NCBI GenBank assembly: GCA_900110015.1 | Contig: FOCD01000001.1 | Location: 1,167,994-1,231,993 of the forward strand | DNA from: Terribacillus saccharophilus | GTDB lineage: Bacteria; Bacillota; Bacilli; Bacillales; Amphibacillaceae | Direction: 5' to 3' | DNA length: 64,000 bases | Shown: piece after piece, positions 1-9,325 of the stretch | How the letters are laid out: the number at the start of each line of letters is the position of its first letter | How positions within the stretch are numbered: position 1 is the first letter of the stretch | Translations under genes and position numbers: made by a program | The notes under the pieces: model-generated | What the model saw: the letters and a program-made list of their open reading frames with translations, nothing else | Databases searched by the model: none | Told to the model about the DNA's origin: nothing

Positions 1-97
1 ACTGAGAACGCCTTATTTAATGATACAATATACCCTCAGAAAATTTCTGACAACGCTTTCGACCGTACATGTCAAAATAACAAACTTTCTGCACTAA

Positions 98-379
98 CTA
101 CTTTCCTAAGAATACCCTCGTACCTTCAAGACTCTTAATTATAAGGGGACCGCCAAATCCTTGTATTGTTTCTTCTCCTCTTTTAAATAAGAGGAGATTA
201 ATGACTTCAGTAAATTTAAGGACATCAGAAAACATGTTTGCATGCTCTATAGTATCAAAATAAAGGACTATACCGTTGGCTTTCCTTATAAAAGTACCCG
301 ATAAATACTCATAATCTATTCCATCCATTGTAATTTCTGTAAATTTAGGGATAATAGTCACCTTATTTCTGATATTCAT
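98..379 (-). CDS. hypothetical protein, 93 aa
   Basis: I do not recognise this small protein. It has no signal peptide or membrane segment and reads like a compact mixed alpha/beta fold with alternating hydrophobic residues. It begins MNIRNKVTIIPKF and ends RVFLGK. There is no convincing purine-rich ribosome binding site next to the ATG, and the upstream DNA is very AT-rich. It stands alone, with the truncated SemiSWEET fragment about 380 bases away on the other strand. It could equally be a remnant of a longer gene; existence as a real gene is only moderately supported. Confidence 0.4.
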   Translation of the reverse strand: MNIRNKVTIIPKFTEITMDGIDYEYLSGTFIRKANGIVLYFDTIEHANMFSDVLKFTEVINLLLFKRGEETIQGFGGPLIIKSLEGTRVFLGK

Positions 380-740
380 TTAAATACTTATACCCATAAA
401 ATTACTATATATATACAACCCAATCAATATAACTAAATTAATTAACTTATGTTACTTATATACGTTTTCGTAAATACTTACATTAGATAACAAACTTAAG
501 TAAATATTCTTACGAATAAAAATCCATTCTTCGAAAGTGTCGGATTTACTGCTGAAGAGATTAATCTAGTACTACTCTGAAATTGAAAAAGTTAGTAACC
601 TGCTCCTCCTGTTACAGTAACAAGGTGCTCCCGGTAAATTAATTAACGACTGAGATAATCTAAATATTATGTTATTACATAATACTAATAAAAAACAAAA
701 GAAACCTTGCTGTTTCTGTCATTTTAATAATATAATACAT
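380..740. other. AT-rich gap with no gene seen
   Basis: I see no open frame with a ribosome binding site here, and no RNA gene or clear terminator. The stretch is AT-rich with scattered short runs. It ends just before a good ribosome binding site (ggagg, about 746-750) that serves the fragment starting at 759. Confidence 0.5.
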
Positions 741-758
741 AACTTGGAGGAGTTATAA

Positions 759-850
759 ATGACACTTTACAACTTTTTTAACATGCTACAACTTATTGGT
801 GGCCTAGGATTGGCAATCGCTTATGTTCCACAAATCAGAGACGATTCTGG
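759..850 (+). pseudogene. SemiSWEET / PQ-loop protein, N-terminal fragment
   Basis: The first 26 residues (MTLYNFFNMLQLIGGLGLAIAYVPQI, split here as a membrane helix followed by YVPQI) match the first helix and PQ-loop signature of SemiSWEET small sugar transporters, which are normally about 85-100 residues with three helices. A strong ribosome binding site (ttggaggag) precedes the ATG. After the PQ motif the frame continues for only about 34 unrelated residues, because the DNA from about 850 on is the antisense of a DUF418 fragment. The gene has therefore lost its last two helices at a deletion or recombination junction. Confidence 0.6.
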
Positions 851-852
851 AC

Positions 853-1407
853 CTAATCCAGCCATGTTCCCTCTGCATAAATTGCAAGCAACTCTGGCGA
901 GCTTACCATTGAAAACGCCGATCCAAACAGCATGGAAGTAAAAATCAGAACAAGCAGCCCTAAATGAATAGCTCCTGCAATCCATAACGCCCTTTTCATC
1001 ACCCGCTCTCCACGCTTGAGTATGACCGCAATAATTCCTGCAGTGACGGCATAGCTCATGAGCACATCATACTCCATTATAAGTACGTAGTGCAGAAAAC
1101 CCTCCACCATTAAAAATAAGATTACCCATTTATATATACCGATCCAAGTCTTATTGTGCCTAATGGACTGCCGATATTTAATCTCCATTCCTACTCCGAA
1201 CATTATCGTTAATATGCCAAGCAGCTTGCCGTTAAATACGAACAGTACAAAGAGGCGTAAAATATCATCCATACTCGACCAACTGGTAAAATCCGTAGTC
1301 GTGATATATTTTAGATCCCCTAAATGGGCAAAAATCCAAATATTCGTTCCAAGTGTTCCCAAAATAGCAATTCCTCTTAAAATATCAATCAATGCTATAC
1401 GTTCCAT
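853..1407 (-). pseudogene. DUF418 / YeiB-like membrane protein, N-terminal fragment
   Basis: From MERIALIDILRGIAILG onward the protein has the opening of the DUF418 (YeiB-like) family: the RIxxIDxLRGxAxxG start, then several membrane helices. The family usually has about 350-400 residues; here only about 185 remain. The frame stops after AIYAEGTWLD, exactly where the SemiSWEET fragment from the other strand begins. The ATG at 1407 has a purine-rich ggaggggc box just upstream; the frame is open further upstream to 1494 but without a better start. It is a truncated gene facing another truncated gene. Confidence 0.6.
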
Positions 1408-1621
1408 ATAATGCCCCTCCATTTTTATACCTTTATCGTACATTACAGGGCACCCATGAAAATATCGACAGGTGTCAATAGATACAGATGACACTTGTCA
1501 TTTATAAAACGTAGAAAAAAACGTACTTATTTATGATACGGTTCCACACATCACAATTAATTCCCCATAAAAAGTGTACTTTTTAGAATGCCACCTTTAC
1601 AGAAAGCATTCAATTATATTC

Positions 1622-1654
1622 AAAAAAATAACATCTGCCATTAAAAGCAGATGT
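1622..1654 (-). terminator. Rho-independent terminator of cadCA
   Basis: Arms acatctgc (1631-1638) and gcagatgt (1647-1654) form a perfect stem. Read on the minus strand it is followed by a T-rich tract (1622-1630), just past the cadA stop. Confidence 0.8.
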
Positions 1655-1667
1655 CATAGTACACTTA

Positions 1668-4421
1668 TTATTTTAGTCTGAAGAGACGTAAACTGTTCAG
1701 GATTACAAGCAGTGCAGCTCCTGTATCACTTAGTACAGCTATCCATAATGTTAACCAACCTGGAAAAATTAGTACTAGTGCAACTACCTTAATCAGGATA
1801 GAAAACCAGATATTCTGCTTGATGATGTTTAGAGCTTTCTTGCTAAGCTTCATTGTAAACGGGAGTTTTTTTAGATTATCAGCCATTAAGACAACATCGG
1901 CTGTTTCAATTGCTGTATCTGTTCCAGCGCCTCCCATCGCAATACCTAAATCTGCAGCGGCCAGTGCCGGAGCATCATTGATACCATCACCGACCATCGC
2001 CGTTTGGTGTCCCCCCTGCTGCAACTGCCTAATGGACGTTACTTTGTCCTCTGGAAGCAGATTGGCAAAGTATCGTGTGATGTTCGATTTTTCTGCAATA
2101 AGTGCGGCGGTTTTCTCATTATCACCGGTAAGCATAACCATTTCTTTCAGACCGACTGCTTTCAGTTGATCAATTGCTTTGACAGTAGTATTACGGATTG
2201 TATCTTCCACGCAAATGACACCCACAATTTCTGTTTCATTTCCGACAATAACGATTGTTTTCGCCTGTTCATGCAACTGTTCAATAACTCCTGGAATATC
2301 TGTTACGTTCAATTCCTCGAAAAGTTTTCGATTTCCGGCATAGTAGTTGATACCGTCTATCGTGGCACGCACACCTTTACCAGCAATGCTTAGAAAGTTA
2401 TCTCCTGTCAATGCACTGATTTGTTCTTCTTCTGCATAGTTCACAATTGATTTTGCGATTGGATGATTTGAATAACCTTCCAAAGTTTTTGCAATCTGCA
2501 GCAGCGACGTTTTATCGCCAACAAACACTTCAACATCGGTGACTTTTGGCTTACCTTCTGTGATGGTACCGGTTTTGTCGAACGCAATTGCTTTAATTTT
2601 CCCAGCCTTCTCTAAGAAGGTTCCTCCTTTAATCAAAACACCATTTTTAGCTGCATTCCCTATAGCTGAAACAATGGCTACTGGGGTTGAGATGACCAGT
2701 GCACATGGACAAGCAATAACTAAAAGTTCTAGACCCCGATAAAACCATTCGCCCCATGTACCAAAACTCAACAGTGGCGGAGCTACCATAACGAACAATG
2801 CGACAACTAATACAATAGGAGTATAAATACCTGCAAACTTATCAATGAAAGCTTGTGTTGGAGCTTGTTTACCTTGTGCTTCCTCTACCATTTCAATGAT
2901 TTTTGCAATCGTTGTATCTTCTACTAATTTGGTTACTTGGATCTCCAATGTACCGTGTTCATTCATCGTACCTGCGAATACTGCATCTGAGACTGTTTTA
3001 TCAACGGGAATCGATTCACCAGTTATGCTGGCTTGGTTGATACTGGATTCCCCTTTGACAATTTCTCCATCAAGCGGAATACGATCTCCAGGCCGAACAA
3101 CTATGATATCAGCTAACGTGACGTCCTCTACAGGGACTTTAATTACCTCGTTCCCTCGTTTTACCCATGCTTCTAGAGGTGCAAGGTCCATCAATTCTTT
3201 AATGGAATTACGCGTGCGGTTCACTGATTTTGTTTGAAGTACCGCCCCTAATGAGAAAAGCCAAACTACTAGAGCCCCTTCCAGCCATTCTCCAATAATT
3301 GCTGCCCCAATAGCAGCAACAGACATAAGTACATTCATATCCAACGAGCGGCTCTTCACTGCATAATAAGCACTCTTTACAGGTTTATATCCACTGATAA
3401 GCATTCCTGCCGCATAAAGCGAAATGGAGATAATCGATGGGGCATTCAAGAATGAGATGCCGTACCCTGCCGCCAGTAAAAGACTAGAAAATATAACAGA
3501 AAGTGTACCGAAATCAATGGATTTTTTAGCTGGTTCTGCATCCAGACGATTTCTCTTAGAAGCTAAAGCCGCCGTATACCCTGCTTTTTTGACTTCACGT
3601 ATAATCATATCCTGATCAGAAGTATGCGCAATGCTCAATTTACCTGTAGAAAAGTTAACTTCTACCCGTTCTACTTCAGGGATGGTTCGCAAGTGGTTTT
3701 CAATTGTTTTCGCACATGTACCACAGTCCATTCCTCCTACGAGATATATTTCACCTTTATCCTTACGGGTATGCATTTGTTCTACTCCATAACCTAGCTT
3801 TGATACAGTACGAGGTATTTCGCGTAATACATCTTCATCAGAGGTGGCGACCTTCATCTTGCCAGTACCGAATTGTACTTTTACCGATTGTACCCCTTGC
3901 ATTTTAGAAACCGATTTTTCAATCGTCTTTGCACATGCACCGCAATCCATACCAGAAACCGCGTATTGCACGAGATTGGCAGAAGGAGATTGGACTGCCG
4001 TTTTCGATTCACCCTTATTGGTAGTACTAATAACGCAACTCTCATTAGCTGAAGAGCTATAGCATGAAGTACCAACTGGCTCTTTTGCCGTAACAAAAGA
4101 ACAGCATGAGTCTACGGTTTCCAATTCATCCGAATCACTGCTGCAGCATGATGATTCTTTTATTTCAGCGGGTGTACTACTGCAATCAGAAGCTTGTTTA
4201 TCTGCAGATTGGGAAGAACAGCACGAGGCTGCAGGGGCAGGTTCATCTGGTTCAGTGCTACAACATGATGCTTTTTCCTCTACTTCGGTTGTAGATGGCG
4301 CAGATACAACTGCTGTTGCACTTGAGTTTAGTGAAACTGTTGTCTGTTCATTATTGCTGCAGCAGCTCTGGGGTTCATTATTACTGTTTTGGCAACAGGA
4401 TTTTTGTTTAGGCTCTTGCAT
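1668..4421 (-). CDS. cadA: Cd/Zn/Pb-exporting P1B-type ATPase with Cys-rich N-terminal extension
   Basis: This is a heavy-metal efflux ATPase. Visible motifs are two HMA domains with GMDCGAC (about residue 158) and GMDCGTC (about 228), the actuator TGES (about 467), the CPC membrane metal site in ACPCALV (about 570), the phosphorylation site DKTGT (about 614), the HP motif in SNHPIAKS (about 652) and the hinge GDGINDAP (about 810). The CPC/HP pattern and the CadC-type regulator next door point to divalent soft metals (Cd, Zn, Pb). It is 917 residues, against about 700-730 for usual CadA. The extra length is a second HMA domain plus about 145 residues of Ser/Glu-rich low-complexity sequence holding six Cys-Cys pairs. 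It lies 15 bases after cadC on the same strand, so the two form an operon. Confidence 0.95.
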   Translation of the reverse strand: MQEPKQKSCCQNSNNEPQSCCSNNEQTTVSLNSSATAVVSAPSTTEVEEKASCCSTEPDEPAPAASCCSSQSADKQASDCSSTPAEIKESSCCSSDSDELETVDSCCSFVTAKEPVGTSCYSSSANESCVISTTNKGESKTAVQSPSANLVQYAVSGMDCGACAKTIEKSVSKMQGVQSVKVQFGTGKMKVATSDEDVLREIPRTVSKLGYGVEQMHTRKDKGEIYLVGGMDCGTCAKTIENHLRTIPEVERVEVNFSTGKLSIAHTSDQDMIIREVKKAGYTAALASKRNRLDAEPAKKSIDFGTLSVIFSSLLLAAGYGISFLNAPSIISISLYAAGMLISGYKPVKSAYYAVKSRSLDMNVLMSVAAIGAAIIGEWLEGALVVWLFSLGAVLQTKSVNRTRNSIKELMDLAPLEAWVKRGNEVIKVPVEDVTLADIIVVRPGDRIPLDGEIVKGESSINQASITGESIPVDKTVSDAVFAGTMNEHGTLEIQVTKLVEDTTIAKIIEMVEEAQGKQAPTQAFIDKFAGIYTPIVLVVALFVMVAPPLLSFGTWGEWFYRGLELLVIACPCALVISTPVAIVSAIGNAAKNGVLIKGGTFLEKAGKIKAIAFDKTGTITEGKPKVTDVEVFVGDKTSLLQIAKTLEGYSNHPIAKSIVNYAEEEQISALTGDNFLSIAGKGVRATIDGINYYAGNRKLFEELNVTDIPGVIEQLHEQAKTIVIVGNETEIVGVICVEDTIRNTTVKAIDQLKAVGLKEMVMLTGDNEKTAALIAEKSNITRYFANLLPEDKVTSIRQLQQGGHQTAMVGDGINDAPALAAADLGIAMGGAGTDTAIETADVVLMADNLKKLPFTMKLSKKALNIIKQNIWFSILIKVVALVLIFPGWLTLWIAVLSDTGAALLVILNSLRLFRLK

Positions 4422-4436
4422 AAGGCATCCTCCTTT

Positions 4437-4802
4437 TTAAGACAATACTTTATCTCTATTAAGGACCATTTTGGTCACTAGCTCGACAATGACATTGTCC
4501 TCTAATCTGTAGTAAACCGTTTTACCTTGTTTTCTTGTACTTGCAATTCCTGCTTTCTTTAAATTACGAAGATGATGAGAGGTTGTAGCTACACTACAGT
4601 CAATGATATTAGCCACATCACAGACACATAGTTCTTCCTCAATTGTTAAAGCGCATAAAATCTGCAACCTTGTTTCATCCGCAACTGCTTTCAGTATTAT
4701 TGCAACACCATTCGTATTTCGGTCTGCCATATGTTCTTTCACACGATTGACTTTATCTTCATGAATACAAGTAACTTGACAGAGTGCTTTATCAGAAGTC
4801 AT
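4437..4802 (-). CDS. cadC: ArsR/SmtB-family metal-sensing repressor, CadC-like
   Basis: This is a winged-helix repressor that releases DNA when it binds soft metals. The recognition-helix region carries ELCVCD, the two-cysteine motif of CadC/ArsR sensors, followed by ATTSHHLRNLKKAG. The N-terminal CQVTC supplies the extra cysteine pair of the CadC type of Cd/Pb site. I chose the ATG at 4802 (MTSDKALCQV, 121 residues) because agagagg lies at the right distance upstream; the frame is open 18 codons further without a site. It is the first gene of cadCA, and a perfect 16-bp palindrome lies 64 bases upstream. Confidence 0.93.
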   Translation of the reverse strand: MTSDKALCQVTCIHEDKVNRVKEHMADRNTNGVAIILKAVADETRLQILCALTIEEELCVCDVANIIDCSVATTSHHLRNLKKAGIASTRKQGKTVYYRLEDNVIVELVTKMVLNRDKVLS

Positions 4803-4865
4803 ATAGAAACCCTCTCTTATTAAAAAGTTTGTTTGAATGTATTTTAAAATAAACAAAACAAATAA

Positions 4866-4881
4866 TCAAATATATATTTGA
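4866..4881. promoter_or_regulatory. candidate CadC operator (16-bp palindrome)
   Basis: The sequence tcaaatatatatttga is its own reverse complement. On the minus strand it lies just downstream of a TATAAT-like -10 box (4884-4889) and upstream of cadC. CadC/ArsR operators are typically TCAAAT-type inverted repeats at this place, so autorepression of cadCA is likely (inference). Confidence 0.65.
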
Positions 4882-4916
4882 GCATTATATGAGATGAGAA
4901 GAAACTTGTTACAATA

Positions 4917-4942
4917 AAAAAACCGACTTATGCCGGTCTTTT
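4917..4942 (+). terminator. terminator-like hairpin
   Basis: A short stem around ccgacttatgccgg is flanked by A-runs and T-runs, in the divergent space upstream of cadC. It may end a transcript from either side. Confidence 0.4.
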
Positions 4943-5106
4943 CACGTTCGTTTATAATCATCCCAAAGTGTTTTCGTGTTATGAGGCTAAAATGTATTTT
5001 GTAATTCTAGTGTAACGAGATGTATCCATTACAATGTGACAAGACAGAGCATTTTGGACCAATCGTGATAACCAATATACATTTACCACCTATGTTGTCA
5101 TAATCT

Positions 5107-5630
5107 ATGATATTTTTGATTCAACCTGAACTTATTCATAGGTTGATTAATCGTGAAGAAATAGTATATGCTAGGTATTTAAGAATCCGGTTTCAAATCT
5201 ACAATGATTTATCCAATACAGATTGGTCTCAGTTGCTACCTAATACAGTTTTATGGGCATTATTCCATTATTACACAGCTCCAATTCTTCAATAATACGT
5301 ATACAGGAATACTTGACTCGTAAAGGAAGCGGAAAATGTGATGGGAGTCACCAGGTTGCAAATTACACGCATGGCGAGTTGCCTCTTTCTTTATCAGTTA
5401 TTGTATCTGGTTCTTATTGCTGAACTTGTAATTGATATTGAATCGATTACAAGAACGCTTGGAGCTGGAAGGTGTTATGCTCTATCATATATGAGGTAGC
5501 AATGCGCGCCATTATCTTAACAATCGTGATTGGTAGCGTTTGAGGACTTTGTTACGTGACGGTTTAAAAGATATCTATCACAGGCTAAATCGATTTAAAC
5601 CAGAAGGATACTTAAAGGATAGTTACTTTA
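5107..5630 (+). other. gene-poor stretch with short broken frames
   Basis: The longest frame (5107-5295, 62 residues) has no ribosome binding site and no family I recognise. Beyond it, runs of plausible coding sequence, for example around 5540-5620, are interrupted by stops. Together with the good terminator at 5639 this suggests the remains of a gene on the plus strand, but I cannot name it. Confidence 0.3.
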
Positions 5631-5638
5631 CTTGTAAC

Positions 5639-5670
5639 AAAGCCCTCGCAATTGCGAAGGCTTTGTTTTA
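5639..5670 (+). terminator. bidirectional-type terminator
   Basis: The stem aaagcc-tcgcaattgcga-ggcttt is followed by tgtttta. The DNA before it (5100-5630) holds only broken short frames, so it probably ended a gene that has since decayed. Confidence 0.6.
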
Positions 5671-5744
5671 TTGCAGTTACCTACAACATTTATTAGATGT
5701 TTAAGAAAGAGTCACTTTAAGATGGCTCCTTTTTTAGAACTTAA

Positions 5745-6330
5745 TTAAGCATAAGTTGTTCCTTGTCCGCCATCGACTCGTTAAGTAAGAAGCTATAATG
5801 AAAGATGCTTCCTCAAAAAAAGAAATAGCATTAAATCAGCAATTTCTTCTGCTGTAGCATAGCGCTTCATTAGTATACTAGCTTCAAAGTATTTCCTAGC
5901 CTCTTCTACATGCCCTTTTGCAGTTGTTTGGATAGAAATTATCATCGCTGTATCTACACCAGATGGAATAAGCAATATAAGCGCTCATACTTGGAGAACC
6001 AAGTCAGCCACCGTTAAAAGCTGTGTTCACGACAGCACCGCTTTTCTGTTCTGTAATTAATTTTAATTCATGCTTCAATTAAAGGAAGACGCCTACTACG
6101 TAGACAGCCAATACGTTTCCCAAGTTCTCGGCAGATGATCTACAATAGTATTAAATTTCTCCGTTGATGCCCGCGTTATTAACGAACACATCAATACTGA
6201 CAAAGTGCTTCCTTCATTTTTTGTACATAATTGATTACTTCCTCTTCTTTTGCAGCATTTGCTACCACCAAGACTTTCTCTGCATCAATGACCCACAACG
6301 TTCTTCATCGCTTCCTCCTGCTGCGCCTTC
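5745..6330 (-). pseudogene. decayed short-chain dehydrogenase/reductase (SDR)
   Basis: Pieces of one SDR gene are readable on the minus strand in different frames. They include the mid-protein motif DVFVNNAGINGE (NNAG signature, about 6150-6190), a C-terminal piece with KRYATAEEIADLMLFL (about 5810-5870), and the usual SDR ending VDGGQGTTYA just before a stop at about 5745. Several frameshifts and stops separate them, and the catalytic YxxxK is not readable in a continuous frame. Length and motif order fit a 240-260-residue FabG-like enzyme. The gene is dead. Confidence 0.75.
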
Positions 6331-6883
6331 TTAAATTCTAGCATTAAGAAGCATTTATTTATGATTTGTACTTATATGGCATGCATTATTGTTATATCTA
6401 AATTTCTGCGTCAGTTTTGTGGTTCAATAAAAAGATTGTACACCTATGTAGTGTACAGTCTTTTTATTATATTTTAGATTTATCAAGGTTATTTAGCGCA
6501 TTCAGAGTTGATCTAGTTCATGACTTAAGCGATTAGTATTATCGACGGCCAAACCTTGTTCTAATCTACTTTATATACCGTTAGTGCGGTTTGTACAGTT
6601 AAAACTTTTTTGTTAATAATAAAAGATTAAAAAGTTTGCTTTGTGTGATAATAATGTATAACCTAAGTTAGGTAGGGAAAGTTATTAGATTATTATAATT
6701 GTTTTACTAATACAAGAGGTAAATCTCACGCCCCTTATGATGCTTCGCTTTTAATCCTACATGTTTTTTTCACTACAAATATCGAATACCGTCTTTATGA
6801 TGGGTATTTATTCCATGTTATGATGTGACTAGTATTGGGTATAAAGATAGGTGTCAAAAAATTTTTTGATGATTTAGAAAATA
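6331..6883. other. intergenic region upstream of the osmoprotectant ABC operon
   Basis: No gene is seen here. It holds one clear hairpin terminator (6429-6468) and then about 400 AT-rich bases. These presumably carry the promoter and control sites of the ABC operon starting at about 6884; I could not pick a convincing -35/-10 pair. Confidence 0.5.
6429..6468 (+). terminator. hairpin terminator
   Basis: The arms aaaga-tgtacac and gtgtaca-tcttt are followed by a T tract. The stem is near perfect and A/T flanked on both sides, so it can act in both directions. Confidence 0.7.
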
Positions 6884-7558
6884 ATGTGTTCAGGAGGTGA
6901 TCTCATCGTTAATTTAATTGAATATTTCGTAAGTAACTTCACTTTCATTCTTGGGTACACATGGGACCATATCAAGCTTGTCGGTTTAGCAATTATTATC
7001 GCAATTGTGATCGGCGTCCCATTAGGTATTTATTGCTCCGTCAATAAATACGCAGCCTCCACTATTCTCCAAATTGCTTCTATCATGATGACTATTCCAA
7101 GCCTTGCTTTATTTGGAATCATGATTCCAGTTCTCTCGCTTATTAATGAAGGAATCGGTACATTACCGGCCATTATTGCACTTGTTCTCTACTCACAGCT
7201 TCCGATTATCCGGAATACGTACACTGCTATCAATAATGTCGATCCGGACATACGCGATGCGGCAAATGGCATTGGTCTGACTACATTCCAGCGCCTAATT
7301 AAAGTGGAGCTTCCAAACGCTATGCCATTAATCATGGCTGGTATCCGTACTGCTACTGTCTTAAATATCGGTGTCGGCGCAATTGCTACGTTAATCGGCG
7401 CTGGAGGTCTTGGCGGTATTATTTATCAAGGAATACTTCGTACCAACAACACAATGATTCTGGCAGGTGCAATAGCGGTTGCAGTTTTAGCACTGATTGC
7501 TGACTTGTTCTTGCGTTTAATCGAAAATCTATTTACGCCTAAAGGTGTAAAAAAATAA
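6884..7558 (+). CDS. osmoprotectant-type ABC transporter permease (first)
   Basis: This is an integral membrane subunit of a ProW/OpuB/YehW-type importer for quaternary amines or related solutes. About five to six helices are visible, with the EAA-loop region DAANGIGLTTFQRLIKVELPNAMPLI and the family stretch GAGGLGGIIYQGI. About 217-224 residues is the normal size. The start is odd. A strong aggaggtga (6892-6900) lies inside the frame; seven bases after its core come ATC and then GTT, not ATG/GTG/TTG. The in-frame ATG at 6884 lies before the Shine-Dalgarno site and has none of its own. It heads an operon in the order permease-ATPase-permease-binding protein. Confidence 0.88.
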   Translation: MCSGGDLIVNLIEYFVSNFTFILGYTWDHIKLVGLAIIIAIVIGVPLGIYCSVNKYAASTILQIASIMMTIPSLALFGIMIPVLSLINEGIGTLPAIIALVLYSQLPIIRNTYTAINNVDPDIRDAANGIGLTTFQRLIKVELPNAMPLIMAGIRTATVLNIGVGAIATLIGAGGLGGIIYQGILRTNNTMILAGAIAVAVLALIADLFLRLIENLFTPKGVKK

Positions 7559-7571
7559 AAAGGGTGAAACT

Positions 7572-8543
7572 ATGATACATTTCAATGATGTAACCAAGAT
7601 ATATAACAGCAATGTCAAAGCAATTGAAAATATGAATTTCACCGTCGAAGAAGGAGAACTCGTCATCATGCTGGGTCCTTCTGGCTGCGGTAAGACGACC
7701 TTATTGCGTATGGTTAATCAACTGGAGAGTATTACGAAAGGCGATATCATGTTGAATGGCAAGAGTGTCTGGCATTCCAACAAAATTGAAATGCGTCGCA
7801 ATATCGGGTATGTCATTCAATCCAATGGCTTATTCCCCAACATGAACATTGAGGACAATGCAATGATTGTCCCTAACCTTCTCGGCTGGGACAGAAAAAA
7901 AATGCGTGATCGCTTCAATATGTTAATGGAACTTGTAGGCTTGAATCCTGATGAATATCGAAAACGATACCCACATGAGCTTTCCGGAGGACAGCAGCAG
8001 CGTGTCGGCGTGGCTCGTGCTTTGGCAGCAGATCCACCGGTTATGTTAATGGACGAACCATTCGGTGCACTTGATCCAATCATCCGTACTCACCTTCAGG
8101 AGGAATTCCTGCAAATTCAAAAGGAACTAAAGAAAACCATTCTCTTTGTCAGCCATGACATTGACGAAGCAGTCAAGATGGCAGATAAAATTGCACTTCT
8201 TAAGGGTGGAAAAATGATGCAATACGCGGAGCCAGCCAGAATGCTGAACAAACCAGCCAACAGCTTTGTTGCAGAATTTGTCGGTCAGGATCGCGTGCTG
8301 AAGAGCATGAGTCTGTATACAGTGAGAGATCTTGCTAATGCACTTACACTAAAACCTGTCATTGAATCTCCTGATTCTCAGAATATCAACGAAAACCTTT
8401 CCTTGCGAGTGGCTATATCGAAAATTCTAAACCAGGAAGCGGATCAATTGATTGTAGAGAACGACAATGGCACGCGCAAAGGAAGTATTACTTTAGACTT
8501 GATCGAGCAGTTCTTGCACCGTGAGATCAAGGAGAGCGTCTGA
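7572..8543 (+). CDS. osmoprotectant-type ABC transporter ATP-binding protein
   Basis: This ATPase subunit powers the importer. Visible motifs are Walker A GPSGCGKTT (about residue 36), the Q-loop region, the signature LSGGQQQR (about 139) and Walker B VMLMDEP (about 158), then the switch His in VSHDIDEA. After the nucleotide-binding domain a tail of about 80 residues follows, as in the OpuCA/ProV/YehX group; I do not see a clear tandem CBS pair. It starts 13 bases after the first permease with agggtga upstream, and overlaps none of it. It is co-transcribed with the genes on either side. Confidence 0.93.
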   Translation: MIHFNDVTKIYNSNVKAIENMNFTVEEGELVIMLGPSGCGKTTLLRMVNQLESITKGDIMLNGKSVWHSNKIEMRRNIGYVIQSNGLFPNMNIEDNAMIVPNLLGWDRKKMRDRFNMLMELVGLNPDEYRKRYPHELSGGQQQRVGVARALAADPPVMLMDEPFGALDPIIRTHLQEEFLQIQKELKKTILFVSHDIDEAVKMADKIALLKGGKMMQYAEPARMLNKPANSFVAEFVGQDRVLKSMSLYTVRDLANALTLKPVIESPDSQNINENLSLRVAISKILNQEADQLIVENDNGTRKGSITLDLIEQFLHREIKESV

Positions 8544-8556
8544 GGGGGCTGTAATC

Positions 8557-9306
8557 ATGGATAGGACAAACAAAACCATCGCCTTGATTATCAAGCTTAT
8601 CTTCTGGGCACTGCTCATTGCCTTCTTTGTTTGGGCATTCGCCAACAATATGTTCAGTAAAATCTGGGAACAGCCGGATACCTTCCTGCGCTTACTCGGT
8701 GAGCATATTACGATTGTACTCCTTTCAGGAGCTGCTGCTGTGCTGCTTGCAGTACCACTAGGCATCTTCGTTACACGGCCAAAGTTCCGTAAATCTGAAT
8801 GGCTGATCGTAGGGATCGCAAATCTTGGGCAGACGATTCCAAGCTTAGCTGTACTTGCATTAGCCATGGGCTTCCTAGGTATTGGAATCAGCGCAGCAGT
8901 AGTTGCCTTATTCGTCTACTCCCTGCTGCCTATTTTACAAAATACGATTGCTGGCCTGGATTCCGTTGACGACAACATGATTGATGCAGCCAAAGGAATG
9001 GGACTCACAAACACGCAAATCCTTTGGAAGATCGAGCTGCCGAATGCACTCACCTCGATTATTGCGGGCGTGCGGACAGCATTGGTCATCAATATCGGGA
9101 CCGCTGCACTTGCTTATCTTATCGGTGCCGGCGGTCTGGGTGTATGGATTTTCACTGGTATCCGTCTTTTCGATAATGCTTTCTTAATGTCTGGAGCCGT
9201 TCCTGTTACACTGTTGGCTATTGTGATTGACTATCTATTCAAGTGGCTGCAGTTTGCTTTAGTGCCAAAAGGACTCCGACTTGCTAGAAAAGCACAAAAT
9301 TCATAA
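8557..9306 (+). CDS. osmoprotectant-type ABC transporter permease (second)
   Basis: This is the second membrane subunit, with six predicted helices, the EAA-type loop DAAKGMGLTNTQILWKIELPNAL and the GAGGLGVWIFTGI stretch. I start it at the ATG at 8557 (MDRTNKTIALI), behind gaggggg; an upstream in-frame GTG would overlap the ATPase gene with no ribosome binding site. It is 249 residues and the partner of the 6.9-kb permease. Having two different permease genes around one ATPase is the YehWXY arrangement rather than the single-permease OpuA type. Confidence 0.92.
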   Translation: MDRTNKTIALIIKLIFWALLIAFFVWAFANNMFSKIWEQPDTFLRLLGEHITIVLLSGAAAVLLAVPLGIFVTRPKFRKSEWLIVGIANLGQTIPSLAVLALAMGFLGIGISAAVVALFVYSLLPILQNTIAGLDSVDDNMIDAAKGMGLTNTQILWKIELPNALTSIIAGVRTALVINIGTAALAYLIGAGGLGVWIFTGIRLFDNAFLMSGAVPVTLLAIVIDYLFKWLQFALVPKGLRLARKAQNS

Positions 9307-9325
9307 AGAAAGGATAACTGAAGCT

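Noticed and set aside
2004-3237. Several plus-strand frames within cadA
   Set aside because: They are shadows of the strongly supported ATPase gene, without ribosome binding sites or recognisable domains.
4857-5106. Possible small gene upstream of cadC
   Set aside because: No frame with a start and ribosome binding site; only the operator palindrome and a weak hairpin.
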